Assembly (NCBI GenBank): GCA_021323675.1
Contig: JAJPKP010000016.1
Coordinates: forward strand, 1-64,000
Direction of reading: 5' to 3'
Length of the DNA stretch: 64,000 nt
Source: Pseudomonadota bacterium
GTDB lineage: Bacteria; Desulfobacterota; Binatia; Binatales; Binataceae
Below, piece by piece: positions 36,128 to 44,316 of this stretch; position 1 is the stretch's first letter; each line of letters begins with the position of its first letter. The translations under genes were made by a program, and so were the position numbers. The notes under the pieces were generated by a model. The model was not told the origin of the DNA, searched no databases, and was given only the letters and a program-made list of their open reading frames with translations.

Positions 36128-37330
36128 ATGTCACCCTCTGTCGATGCCAACGAGGCGATCACCACAGACCCGGCCACCGCCCTAACCTACAAGTATACTT
36201 CCCGCGATGAGATCTGGAAGGCAGGAAGAGATCAATACACCTACGACGTAAGCGGGAGAAGAGAGACTGCCGCTGGCGTCAGCTATCTTTACAATGGACA
36301 CACGCCGGTTTGGATGTCGTCCGGATCAGGTATGAACATCGCGGCGCTCCCCGATTCCAACGAAATCCTCAACCTTAACGGAGTAGTGCCTATCCACGAT
36401 GCGCTCGGTACGGTCCTTGGAGGGGTCAATTCAAGCGGGACTTTTGCGTTCCAAAACACCTACGATCCGTTCGGTGGCTTCACTACCAGTGGTAGCCCAC
36501 CTTCGGGATACGGGCAGGTGTACGGGATGGCCGGAATCGAGTACGACTCAACTTCGCTCTATCACGCAGGGCCACGGTACTACAGCCCAGTCTTACAGCG
36601 GTTCCTGTCGGAGGATCCGGTACGCGGCAAGGCCAACATGTATCTGTACGCTACGAATAACCCGGTCACAGGAAGTGACATATCCGGCCTGCAGGGGTTC
36701 TGCCCCAATGGCGACTGCGCCAGTGGAGCTGGCGGGCAGGAAAATGCACCAACCGACTCGACGGGTCTCATTGGTCTGGTCGCCAGCATAATACAAGACA
36801 TCCTTGGGGCAGCCAGCGGCGGAAATCCTGCACCCAACTACCAACGGTCTCAGAACGCTATGGCCTTTGGTCGATTCAACCGCACCGGGGGAATTGACCG
36901 GGCTAATGTCTACGCTCAGTCCGGTGGAATCGTCGAGGTTCAGGACGAAGGAGACGACGCAGAGGAAGAGGAAAAGGCACAAGAGGAAGAAGAAAGTGAA
37001 GATGAGGGCATAATAGCTGGGGTTTTGGGCGGGCTCATCGACAGTACGGAAGAGGACGCGCCTGGAATCGTCGCAAAAAATGGCACGAGGATCAGCGGCT
37101 TCACTAAGCACGGGGTCGATCGCGCGATTGGAGACATGGCCGAAAGAGCTGGGACAAAACCTGACGCAATTTTAGATGCGCTGAAAAACCCGGTTCGAAT
37201 TCAGAGCGGTGTGAATCCCAAAGGACCCTTCGAGGTTTTTACGGGCCAGAATGCTCGCGTGATTGTGAATCCTGCGAGTGGTAAGATTATAAGTGTAAAT
37301 CCGCTGTCCGCCGCCGGTGCGGTAAAGTGA
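36128..37330 (+). CDS. Rhs core end plus BECR/DUF4258-like toxin tip
   Basis: 400 residues from the first ATG after the TGA. Core hallmarks: FQNTYDPFGGFTTSG, AGPRYYSPVLQRFLSEDPVRG, YATNNPVTGSDISGLQ. Then a linker (NGDCASGAGGQENAPTDS, GLIGLVASIIQDILG), an acidic Glu-rich stretch, and a tip of about 85 residues (GFTKHGVDRAIGDMAERAGTKPDAILDALKNP ... ARVIVNPASGKIISVNP). The HxxDR, the two-helix start and the late VNPxTGxI strand are like DUF4258/BECR RNase-type toxins. Target is inferred. Immunity candidate starts 9 bp later. Confidence 0.7.
   Translation: MSPSVDANEAITTDPATALTYKYTSRDEIWKAGRDQYTYDVSGRRETAAGVSYLYNGHTPVWMSSGSGMNIAALPDSNEILNLNGVVPIHDALGTVLGGVNSSGTFAFQNTYDPFGGFTTSGSPPSGYGQVYGMAGIEYDSTSLYHAGPRYYSPVLQRFLSEDPVRGKANMYLYATNNPVTGSDISGLQGFCPNGDCASGAGGQENAPTDSTGLIGLVASIIQDILGAASGGNPAPNYQRSQNAMAFGRFNRTGGIDRANVYAQSGGIVEVQDEGDDAEEEEKAQEEEESEDEGIIAGVLGGLIDSTEEDAPGIVAKNGTRISGFTKHGVDRAIGDMAERAGTKPDAILDALKNPVRIQSGVNPKGPFEVFTGQNARVIVNPASGKIISVNPLSAAGAVK
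36710..36894 (+). repeat. Toxin linker repeat, copy A
   Basis: 185-bp coding repeat (GDCASGAGGQENAPTDS to FGRFNRTGGI) matched by 37873-38057 (GDCAGGTGGQENTPGDS to FGRFNDTAGI) at equal length. It is unrelated to the linker used in the 1-6 kb array. Confidence 0.75.
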
Positions 37331-37339
37331 GCGCTACCT

Positions 37340-37615
37340 ATGGAAGAATCCTCTCATGAGTTCAAAGTTTCGACCGAAGAGTTGAACTTTCTGCAGCGGG
37401 TTACAGCTGGCGATCGAACCTTCTCACGTTTACTTAGCGAGCAAGCACTCAGGCGTGGCGACAAAATTTCTGTGCGGATGGGTCTTGCGGAAGCGGAGCA
37501 ACTCAGAGATCGGCTGACACTGTGGCTGGCGCAATTTGGTTTCAATGACGACGATTCTCCAAACATAGCAGGAGAAATGTGCGAGGGTCTCATCGATCGC
37601 TTTTATGTCCGCTGA
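37340..37615 (+). CDS. Small acidic protein, candidate immunity for the BECR-like toxin
   Basis: 91 residues, no signal peptide, acidic and helical (VSTEELNFLQRVTAGDRTFSRLL; GLAEAEQLRDRLTLWLAQFGF). The layout resembles small soluble immunity-like proteins that accompany DUF4258/BECR tips. It starts 9 bp after the toxin stop. Cytosolic location fits a nuclease toxin. Role inferred. Confidence 0.6.
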   Translation: MEESSHEFKVSTEELNFLQRVTAGDRTFSRLLSEQALRRGDKISVRMGLAEAEQLRDRLTLWLAQFGFNDDDSPNIAGEMCEGLIDRFYVR

Positions 37616-37675
37616 AGCAGCCTGGGTGGTGTCGTGTTTCTGAATTAAGTTTAGGGTTTTGCTCGTCTAAGCAGC

Positions 37676-37873
37676 ATGGCGATAAAGACTGACGGTGTGG
37701 AAGTGAGCAGGACGGATCGAGCGAAGCTGGAAGCGTGGGTGCGATCGCAAACCATCGCTCACAGCCTGGCGGTCAGGGCTCAGATCGTGCTCGGTAGCGT
37801 GCAGAGCGAGAGTATCCGGGACTTGACGGACCGACTGGGAGTGAGTCAGCCCACGGTCTGCTTGTGGCGTTAG
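37676..37873 (+). pseudogene. N-terminal remnant of an IS630-type transposase
   Basis: 65 residues: SRTDRAKLEAWVRSQTIAHSLAVRAQIVLGS and then LTDRLGVSQPTVCLWR, the HTH start typical of IS630 transposases. It ends at TAG exactly where the second toxin linker copy begins, so everything after the HTH was lost or replaced. No DDE domain nearby. Confidence 0.75.
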
Positions 37874-38475
37874 GCGACTGTGCCGGAGGGACGGGCGGGC
37901 AGGAGAACACTCCCGGGGACTCTTACGGACTGATAGGCCTGGTGGCTAGCATCATCCAAGACATCTTCGGTAGCGGCAGCGGCGGCAATCCTGCCCCCGA
38001 CTATCAACGTGCACAGAACAAGATGGGCTTCGGGAGATTCAACGACACGGCAGGAATCTCAAGTAACACTCTGGTCCTGACCCAGAGCGGCGATCCGAAC
38101 GGTGATACTTTATACGGCATCGCCAGCTACTACGAGCCCACGGGCAACCTGACTCGCAGCGGGCTCCCATACAATGACAGGAATGAGCTGATTGCGGCGA
38201 TGCATCCAGAAGAGGTGGGGTTTCACGGAAAGTTTCCATACGGCACTGAGGCAGATGTTACCTATGTCCCGCCGGGCTCGAAAATCGAGCGAACCGTCAC
38301 CGTTAGGGTAATCGACAAAGGGGGCCCGGCGCTGAAGAACCGCCTCATCGACTTGTCGCCAGGCGCCTTCAAATTTTTGACACAGCAAGACCTCACTCCA
38401 GGAATCAAGCCGAAGGTTGGTCTTATATTCGTCAAGGTAGAGATTCCAGCTAGACCGACCCCACCGTTGCAGTGA
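37864..38475 (+). CDS. Orphan Rhs tip with RlpA-like double-psi beta-barrel
   Basis: The GTG at 37864 overlaps the IS630 remnant and is probably not a natural start; the true unit begins at the linker (GDCAGGTGGQENTPGDS). The C-terminal ~120 residues fit RlpA/DPBB: GIASYYEPTGNLTRSGLPYN, ELIAAMHPEEVGF, FPYGTEADV, TVRVIDKGGP, NRLIDLSPGAFKFL. His and Asp at the RlpA catalytic positions are kept. RlpA cleaves glycan strands lacking stem peptides, so a wall-degrading toxin is plausible. The downstream exported protein overlaps its stop by one base. Confidence 0.7.
   Translation: MALGDCAGGTGGQENTPGDSYGLIGLVASIIQDIFGSGSGGNPAPDYQRAQNKMGFGRFNDTAGISSNTLVLTQSGDPNGDTLYGIASYYEPTGNLTRSGLPYNDRNELIAAMHPEEVGFHGKFPYGTEADVTYVPPGSKIERTVTVRVIDKGGPALKNRLIDLSPGAFKFLTQQDLTPGIKPKVGLIFVKVEIPARPTPPLQ
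37873..38057 (+). repeat. Toxin linker repeat, copy B
   Basis: Second copy of the 185-bp linker, directly abutting the IS630 remnant; this marks the recombination point for tip exchange with copy A. Confidence 0.75.
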
Positions 38476-38969
38476 TGGCAGGATCTATGGGAAGTCGTAA
38501 GATAATACTCGTAGCTGTTGTCTTCATACTGGTCGCAAGCGGAGCAGTTGCTGCGGGCAATCCCATTTCTTTTCGCCGGGGAAATATCACATATGCCTTG
38601 TTCGATGTTTCGGTAAGAAAGCTGCCTCTCCTCAAAGGCGATCGAATTGAGGGATTCGAGTGCGATGTCCTGGGTACCGTCGAACGCATCGACATACCGT
38701 TCGAGTGGAAGGTGATCGTCGACAACCCCACCGGCGACCATACCAAGGTCATGGCAGAAGCGAGCGTGGGAGCAGCTGCGTTTCCAGATGATACGAAATA
38801 TTTTCGGAGATTCGCGCGCGTGGGAAAGATGTCCATCTCCGGTGAAACGCCGCATTTCGACATGAGCATAACCCTTCGGATCTCCGACAAGGACGACAAG
38901 GTAAGGAAAGCTAAACTGTCGCTCCGAGCGTTGGACTTGACTCCGGCATCATCCGCAATAGGGGATTAG
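38475..38969 (+). CDS. Exported protein, candidate immunity for the RlpA-like tip
   Basis: ATG 38475 overlaps the tip stop (TGATG), implying translational coupling. 164 residues. Signal peptide (IILVAVVFILVASGAVAAG), then a beta-rich body (NITYALFDVSVRKLPLLKG, FEWKVIVDNPTGDHTKVMAEA, FARVGKMSISGETPHFDMSI). Periplasmic location matches a cell-wall-acting toxin. Family not recognised. Confidence 0.6.
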   Translation: MAGSMGSRKIILVAVVFILVASGAVAAGNPISFRRGNITYALFDVSVRKLPLLKGDRIEGFECDVLGTVERIDIPFEWKVIVDNPTGDHTKVMAEASVGAAAFPDDTKYFRRFARVGKMSISGETPHFDMSITLRISDKDDKVRKAKLSLRALDLTPASSAIGD

Positions 38970-38987
38970 AATTCCATAGACCAGTCT

Positions 38988-39019
38988 AATATCGTTACAA
39001 GGTCGAATATCGTTACAAG
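38988..39019 (+). repeat. Tandem 18-bp-period direct repeat
   Basis: AATATCGTTACAAG occurs at 38988-39001 and 39006-39019, separated by GTCG. It lies just upstream of the ribosome site of the next gene; could be an operator or a replication-slippage product. Confidence 0.6.
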
Positions 39020-39032
39020 AAGGAGTGGTTCG

Positions 39033-39410
39033 GTGCCATTCTGTACCTGCAGAACGTACGTACGGATGTTCTTGACGATCGGGCTCCTCAATTGGTTGCT
39101 CATAATTCCTCCGCAGGCCGAGCGAGCCGGAGTCCCGCTCGTCGGTCCAGACACTTCGGCGCCCCTAAATCAGTGGCAAGCGATGCGTGCGCCGGGCAAA
39201 AATGGACCAGGAACGTTCCCAACAAAGGCCGATTGCGAAAACTACCGTTCGAAGATGATCGATGATGCAAAGATTCGGCTGTTAGTGGACGCGCCCGAGA
39301 ATGTCGAAGCGCTACCTTCTGACACTGGTAGAGCCAAATGGACTTTTGGCCTGGGGGCACTCAACGCCAAGTGCATTGAGAGGAGCGATCCTCGCTTGAA
39401 GTCTAATTAA
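39033..39410 (+). CDS. Small exported hypothetical protein
   Basis: GTG start at 39033 supported by AAGGAG 8 nt upstream. 125 residues: hydrophobic leader (MFLTIGLLNWLLIIPP), then SAPLNQWQAMRAPG, KADCENYRSKMID and a final AKCIERSDPRLK. This matches the common pattern of small exported proteins with APLsqW, CE and C(v/i)xsDDPRLk; function unknown. Two cysteines may form a disulfide. Confidence 0.6.
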   Translation: MPFCTCRTYVRMFLTIGLLNWLLIIPPQAERAGVPLVGPDTSAPLNQWQAMRAPGKNGPGTFPTKADCENYRSKMIDDAKIRLLVDAPENVEALPSDTGRAKWTFGLGALNAKCIERSDPRLKSN

Positions 39411-39851
39411 CCCCAATGCGAAATAATTCCGCGGCTGGAGCATGCAAGTTTCGTTGAGCCGCAGGCAGTTGCTCTGTTTCAACGCGAATCTGCCGCTCCG
39501 CTCGACTTACCACATGCGGCAGGCGCCGCTCCGTGGCGGGGAAAATGGCGCTGTACCAGCGTATCGCCAAAGTCACCGCGAAGTGTCCGCGCGACGACTA
39601 TCGGTGCATGATGCGGAGCCAGCGCCGCGCCGCGAGTGCGCGGCTCTTAGTTAAGGTCCTCGCGGAACATATGTGGCGGCCGGAATAGAGAACGGCCGGT
39701 CAGAGTGTGACCAAAACTGTGACCAAACGCAGGCGATAAGGCAGGTTATGCAGTGCGACACCGATCCTCAGGCGAACGACAAAGTTCAATAATCTCGCGG
39801 CCTTATCTGTGGTGATGCCGCGGTAACCCTCAGTGACCAGGAGCTGGTTTA
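39411..39851. other. Eroded right end of the island
   Basis: No intact gene. A 46-codon plus-strand frame from 39544 (MALYQRIAKVTAKCPRDD...) looks mildly coding. Next to the repeat, 39704-39739 reads SVTKTVTKRRR and a stop, reminiscent of tyrosine-integrase tails, but far too short to call. Confidence 0.3.
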
Positions 39852-39996
39852 GATTTTGAGTCCACTGCGTCTGCCGTTTCGCCACCTCGGCACTTCCGGG
39901 AGATAGCGGCAACCCCTAATTTTAGCGGCGGGGAACGAGGCGGGCAACCGCGCCGCTGTGGCGGTCAGCCGGAGACCCGCGATGCGAGGTTCAGGA
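39852..39996. repeat. Island boundary direct repeat, right copy
   Basis: 145-bp copy containing a truncated tRNA-Leu 5' half (stops in the anticodon arm) and the true 3' end of the SCP2-like gene. See the left copy. Confidence 0.9.
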
Positions 39997-40405
39997 GTTC
40001 CTGCAGGGTCTGATTGTAGCGGTAGAACTTGTCTTCGCGCAGTTGGTCGCTCGATTCTAGCCACATCTCCTCGCCCACCAGCGCGAGCGAACTCAGCGTA
40101 TGGCGCAGCGACGGGCGTCCCGATTCGGCGATCTCCGCGAGCATCCGCTCCCACACCGATCGCTTCGCGCAGATCACGAAGTCGGGATCGAACCGGTCGA
40201 GGTCGTCCACCGATGCGGCTTCGGACAGGCGATAGCCGTCGATCACCAGGCCGATCAGCTTCTCTCCACCATTGGCGCCCTCGTCGGGGATGACGCGGAC
40301 GACGAAGCGCGTCTCGGCGAAGCCAAGGCGCTGAAACAAAGCGCCCTCGGCCTCCATCAGGCGGCCGAGGGCCAAAAACCACTGCGGTTCAGGAAACGAC
40401 GGCAT
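39965..40405 (-). CDS. SCP2-like (sterol carrier) domain protein
   Basis: ATG 40405 (MPSFPEPQWFLALGRLME) lies inside the 3' end of the ferritin-like gene (17-bp overlap), so the pair is coupled; the track start at 40501 is in its shadow. 146 residues. LGFAETRFVVRVIP, LIGLVIDGYRL, FDPDFVICAKRSVWERMLAEI and LRHTLSSLALVGEEMWL follow the SCP2 lipid-binding pattern. Its last codons are duplicated at the far end of the island. Confidence 0.65.
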   Translation of the reverse strand: MPSFPEPQWFLALGRLMEAEGALFQRLGFAETRFVVRVIPDEGANGGEKLIGLVIDGYRLSEAASVDDLDRFDPDFVICAKRSVWERMLAEIAESGRPSLRHTLSSLALVGEEMWLESSDQLREDKFYRYNQTLQELLNLASRVSG

Positions 40406-41525
40406 TCTGGGGCGCCTCGAACAGCTTCGAGAAGTCGGTCGGCAGGATGCATCGGGGACGCCGGTCGAGTCCGGCTGAGTCGCAGCGCTGCAGGTATTCA
40501 TGGACGATTCGGCGCCACAACTGCCCCTGCATCTCCATCCCCTTGTCGAAGTGTTTGATGCCGCCGCCCATCAGTATCGCCATCGGCTCCACCTGTTCGG
40601 GCACGCTGAAGGTTTCGAGCAGGATGCGCTCGGCATCGTCGAGCTGCTCATGGATTTCTTCCGCGACGGCGGGATTTGCCTTGAGCTGCGCCCGCAGATG
40701 CATCGTGCCGTAGCCGACGTGGCGCGATTCGTCTTGCATGCATCGGCGGAAGATTTCCTGATCGACGCGGCTCGGCGCGATGAACTCGCCCTGGCGAAAC
40801 AGGGTCAGCACGAAACCCTCGCCGAGCAGATGCAGCCTTCCGGTTTGCGCTGAAAAGCTGGGCGCGTCGAAGATGCGCTTCAGCGAGAGCTCGCTGAGCG
40901 CGCTGGCAACGCCGAGTCCGCCGCCATTGGCAAGCGCCCGCTTGCGGAACACGTCGGTATGCCGCGCTTCATCCATCGCCTGCGTGGCTAGGAACATCTT
41001 CACTTCGAAGAAGTCCTGGTTCATGTGGCTCATCCATCGCGTCGGCGCATCGGCGGCGATGAACTCGACTTCGGTAAGGAACGTGCAGAGCTGGCACATC
41101 GCGCGTTCGAGGTCGTCGGGCAGGGGTTTCAGCTCCGACCACGGAATATCGCGCGCCGAACTCCACTGGCGAGCGACCGCTTCTTCATAAAGCTCCGCTG
41201 CGTTCTCGGCCCATACTTCGGCTTTTTCGTTCAGCGTGAATCCGAGCGACGGTACGCCCTCGGGAATCACCGACCCTCGCGGCGCCATCGAACGATGATC
41301 GCTGCCGTGATCGGGAACGATGCCGTAGCTGCCGATCTCGATATCCTTGAGGCGGAGTCCCAGGTTTCCTGGCTTCGCGCGGATACCCCATTCGGCCATG
41401 TTGTTCATCCAGCCCAGGTCGGGCGTGCCGGTCTGGTAGAGTTTCTGAAGATAGACTGACGGCTCGAGTTTGACTCTTGCTTCGGAGCCGATCCGTTCCT
41501 CGTCCTTGATATGCACCGTTCCCAT
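40389..41525 (-). CDS. Ferritin-like diiron protein
   Basis: 378 residues. Four-helix diiron ligands: TEVEFIAADA, DEARHTDVF, and later QDESRHVGYG (E/DxxRH pairs), arranged like ribonucleotide-reductase R2-like oxidases and AurF-type oxygenases rather than storage ferritins. N-terminal ~90 residues are an extra domain. The coupled SCP2-like protein could present a lipid-type substrate. Specific reaction unknown. Confidence 0.8.
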   Translation of the reverse strand: MGTVHIKDEERIGSEARVKLEPSVYLQKLYQTGTPDLGWMNNMAEWGIRAKPGNLGLRLKDIEIGSYGIVPDHGSDHRSMAPRGSVIPEGVPSLGFTLNEKAEVWAENAAELYEEAVARQWSSARDIPWSELKPLPDDLERAMCQLCTFLTEVEFIAADAPTRWMSHMNQDFFEVKMFLATQAMDEARHTDVFRKRALANGGGLGVASALSELSLKRIFDAPSFSAQTGRLHLLGEGFVLTLFRQGEFIAPSRVDQEIFRRCMQDESRHVGYGTMHLRAQLKANPAVAEEIHEQLDDAERILLETFSVPEQVEPMAILMGGGIKHFDKGMEMQGQLWRRIVHEYLQRCDSAGLDRRPRCILPTDFSKLFEAPQNAVVS

Positions 41526-41869
41526 GATGAGCCTCGCGATCGAGAATCAGGAGTTTCCGTCTTATTGAGCGGACTATCAAAACAATTCGTTGTTTGTCAA
41601 ATCAGGTGTGCTTAACCGGGCGCAAAGCATTCGCGCCCAGCCGGAATTCATCGCTCTGTGAGTTCGCGAAGGAGCCGGCGCGCCCGTCGAAATTCAAACC
41701 TCCGATGGCGATTGGTGCGGCTGACGTTGCCAGAAGGGCGTCCGAGGCGCCCGACCGCCGATGGGGCAGGGCGAAGAAATTAGTTGCGAAGGCGCGCCAA
41801 AAGTATTTGGACTGAATACACAGAATTTTTTTTCGTCGAGCATAGCGATATGGCGGCGCGGGGAATCCC
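41526..41869. other. Intergenic between divergent diiron and GH18 genes
   Basis: No trustworthy gene. It must contain both promoters. A T8 run lies at about 41826-41833; no dyads noticed. Confidence 0.4.
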
Positions 41870-43531
41870 TTGCTCAAACTTCGACTCCTGACTCCCGGCT
41901 TGATCTGCGCCTGCATCGGTATCGCGGCGTTTGCGGCTTCGCCGGGCGAGGCCGCCGGAGCGCAGGCGCGCTTCAAGGTTGTCCCGCGCGCGATTCGTTT
42001 CGCCAGGATGAGTGTTCCTTCGAATGGCGGCGGCGAAAGCGAAACATTCGCGATCTCCAACGCCGGCACGACACCTATGACCATCAGCGTTGGTCCTCCG
42101 AACGCTCCGTTTGTCATCATTTCCGGCGGGGGAATAGTCAGTCTCGCTCCGGGCGAAAGCGATACCGTGGTCGTGTCGTTCCGCCCATCATCACCCGGCA
42201 AATATCACTCGGCGGTCAAGGTTAAACTTGAGAGTCTGCAAAACGGCAGGGCGACGGGGTCACATTCGCGGAAGGTCGCTCTTGCGGGTGTCGCGGTCGC
42301 GGGTCCGCCGCCGTCGCCGACTCCCACGGCGACGCCCACCGCCACCCCAAGCCCAACGCCGACGCCGACCGCGACTCCCACCAGCACGACGAGGCCAACT
42401 CCGGTTCCGACTCGAACCGCAACGCCGACTCGCACTGCGACGCCAACGCGGACCGCGACTCCGACTCGAACTGCGACGCCAACTCCGACTGCGACACCAA
42501 CGTGGACAGCGACCGCGACTCCATCGCACACTCCTACACCGACCGCGACCGTGACGCCCACGCCGACCGCTTCGCCCACCTCGACTCCGGGAGCGGGCGC
42601 GTTCCCCGCGCATTTCTTCGCGCCGTATGTGGACATGACGCTGTGGCCGACCTTCGACATGACCGGCAATTTGTCGAGCGTGGGCAAGTACTACACGATG
42701 GCATTTATCGTGGACAAAACCGGCAACGGATGCACCGCGTCGTGGGGCACTTACTATGTTCTGTCGGATAACTTCCCCGATGCGGACATCGGGGGAGTGC
42801 GCGCGGCGGGCGGCGATGTGGTCGTATCCTTCGGCGGCCAGGCAAACGTCGAGCTGGCGCAAAGCTGCGGTTCGGTGGCCGCGCTCGAAGCTCAATACGA
42901 CGCGGTGGTCGCTCGCTACAAGCTGAAGATGATCGATTTCGATGTAGAAGGGGCGGCGGCCGCCGATCCTGCTTCGATCTCGCGGCGCAATCAGGCGATC
43001 GCGATGCTGCAGGCGGCGCATCCCGGCTTGCAGGTCACCTACACGCTGCCGGTGATGCCCGACGGACTCACGCAGGATGGAATCAGCCTCGTCTCCGACG
43101 CGATCGCCAAAGGCGTTAACATCACAAACGTCAACGTGATGGCGATGGACTATGGCGGGAGCGACGCGCAGATGGGCCAGGACGCGATCAATGCCGGCAA
43201 CGCGACCGCAAGCCAGCTCGCCGCGCTGTATCCCTCAAAGAGTACGGCGCAGATTTGCGCGATGATCGGCGTGACACCGATGATCGGTTATAACGACGTC
43301 GCGAGCGAGGTGTTCAGGCTCGCCGATGCGCAGCTTCTGCTTTCTTATGCGCGGCAGGGCGGAGGCGGCGGCTTTTGCCAGAATAGCGGTTTCGGCACGC
43401 TGGCGTTCTGGTCAATCGCGCGCGACCAGGCGTGTCCGGCCGGACAGCAGGGAACCACGCAGAACACCTGCAGCGGCATCGCGCAGACGCCGTTCGAATT
43501 CTCCGGGATTTTCAAGCAGATAAATCAGTGA
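41870..43531 (+). CDS. Secreted GH18-type glycosidase with ASH-like domain and Thr-Pro linker
   Basis: TTG start at 41870 with GGGGAA upstream. 553 residues: signal peptide ([18 protein letters not shown]), an ASH/choice-of-anchor-D beta domain ([36 protein letters not shown]), a ~95-residue Thr/Pro/Ala linker, and a catalytic domain ([33 protein letters not shown]). The DxDxE of MIDFDVEG is the GH18 catalytic motif and DFDVE keeps the Glu. This is the chitinase type seen in soil bacteria. Single gene. Confidence 0.85.
   Translation: MLKLRLLTPGLICACIGIAAFAASPGEAAGAQARFKVVPRAIRFARMSVPSNGGGESETFAISNAGTTPMTISVGPPNAPFVIISGGGIVSLAPGESDTVVVSFRPSSPGKYHSAVKVKLESLQNGRATGSHSRKVALAGVAVAGPPPSPTPTATPTATPSPTPTPTATPTSTTRPTPVPTRTATPTRTATPTRTATPTRTATPTPTATPTWTATATPSHTPTPTATVTPTPTASPTSTPGAGAFPAHFFAPYVDMTLWPTFDMTGNLSSVGKYYTMAFIVDKTGNGCTASWGTYYVLSDNFPDADIGGVRAAGGDVVVSFGGQANVELAQSCGSVAALEAQYDAVVARYKLKMIDFDVEGAAAADPASISRRNQAIAMLQAAHPGLQVTYTLPVMPDGLTQDGISLVSDAIAKGVNITNVNVMAMDYGGSDAQMGQDAINAGNATASQLAALYPSKSTAQICAMIGVTPMIGYNDVASEVFRLADAQLLLSYARQGGGGGFCQNSGFGTLAFWSIARDQACPAGQQGTTQNTCSGIAQTPFEFSGIFKQINQ
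42310..42597 (+). repeat. Low-complexity Thr-Pro linker coding repeat
   Basis: Hexanucleotide-like repetition of ACx CCx codons (PTPTATPT units) inside the GH18 gene; it creates large antisense ORFs (for example 42205-42687) that are not genes. Confidence 0.85.
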
Positions 43532-43562
43532 AGCGGCGGCAACTTCCCGGCTTCGCGAGCCG

Positions 43563-44201
43563 TCAGGGCTTGTAGAGATCGGGGTATTTCTCCTCGAGCA
43601 GCTTCAGCTTGGGGAGATCGTTGATGGCGATGTACGGGTTGTTCGGATGAAGCTCACAGAAGTTCTGATGATATCCCTCGGCAGGGTAGAAGTGGGTCAA
43701 CGGAACGACCTGCGTCACAATCGGATGTGAGAACTCACCCGACTTGTTCAGCTTCGCAATGTATGCCTCCGCGGCCTTCTTTTGGTCTTCGTTTGAATAA
43801 AAGACCACGGACCGATACTGCGAGCCTTCGTCGGGTCCCTGACGATTCAGTTCCGTAGGATCGTGCGCGACCGTGAAGAAGACCTTCAGGAGATCATCGT
43901 AGGATACTTGCGCCGGGTCGAAGACGACCTCGACCGATTCGGCGTGGCCGGTCAGCCCCGTGCTGACGATGTCGTAATGAGCGGTTGCCGCGCTGCCGCC
44001 CGAATAGCCGGAAGTGACGTTCAGAACGCCCTTGACGTGCTTGAAGACGGCGTCAACGCCCCAGAAACATCCCCCGGAAAAGACCGCGACCTGATGATTG
44101 TTCTGATCGGTCGCCGCCGACGCGAAGCAAACCGTGGTAGTCGCGATCGTCACGATTGCGGCAAGCAGGAGCGTAGCCAAACTTTTCCGAACCTTCGCCA
44201 T
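43563..44201 (-). CDS. msrA: Exported peptide methionine sulfoxide reductase A
   Basis: 212 residues with leader (SLATLLLAAIVTIATTTVCFASA). VFSGGCFWGVDAVFKHVKGV holds the catalytic Cys; SGYSGG, YDIVSTGLTGHAESVEVVFDP and HDPTELNRQGPDEGSQYRS are standard MsrA motifs. Repairs oxidised methionine in envelope proteins. Resolving Cys in the tail is the CELHP position. Single gene. Confidence 0.95.
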   Translation of the reverse strand: MAKVRKSLATLLLAAIVTIATTTVCFASAATDQNNHQVAVFSGGCFWGVDAVFKHVKGVLNVTSGYSGGSAATAHYDIVSTGLTGHAESVEVVFDPAQVSYDDLLKVFFTVAHDPTELNRQGPDEGSQYRSVVFYSNEDQKKAAEAYIAKLNKSGEFSHPIVTQVVPLTHFYPAEGYHQNFCELHPNNPYIAINDLPKLKLLEEKYPDLYKP

Positions 44202-44316
44202 CGATTCTTCACCTTTTCTATCAGGTAGAACCGTGGCGGCAAGCCGATCGGTTCCCGCAACCGGCGCGTGTCGGCCGCGCGGCGATCAATCCGAACGATA
44301 CTGCGGGGGCGGCCTT

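Larger units (their letters stand above)
35822..39851 (+). mobile_element. 4.03-kb Rhs toxin island inserted at tRNA-Leu
   Basis: Delimited by 145-bp direct repeats. Contents in order: Rhs core fragment with a TGA, BECR-like toxin tip, candidate immunity, IS630 remnant, second linker copy with RlpA-like tip, candidate immunity, an exported small protein, and an eroded end. Removing one repeat plus the island would restore tRNA-Leu next to the SCP2-like gene. Tyrosine recombinases often cross over in tRNA anticodon loops, which fits the right-hand junction, but no intact integrase is present. Confidence 0.7.

Noticed and set aside
39852-39898. Second tRNA-Leu
   Set aside because: Only the 5' half is present; the sequence leaves the tRNA in the anticodon arm, so it is a repeat relic.
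39700-39912. 70-residue minus ORF ending in LVTVLVTL
   Set aside because: Runs across the repeat boundary and into the tRNA remnant; no motif.
42310-42597. Possible CRISPR or satellite array
   Set aside because: Periodicity is codon-level (PT repeats) with no spacers; it encodes a linker.
42205-42687. Val/Gly-rich minus ORF resembling a repeat protein
   Set aside because: Antisense of the Thr-Pro linker; its repetition is a by-product.
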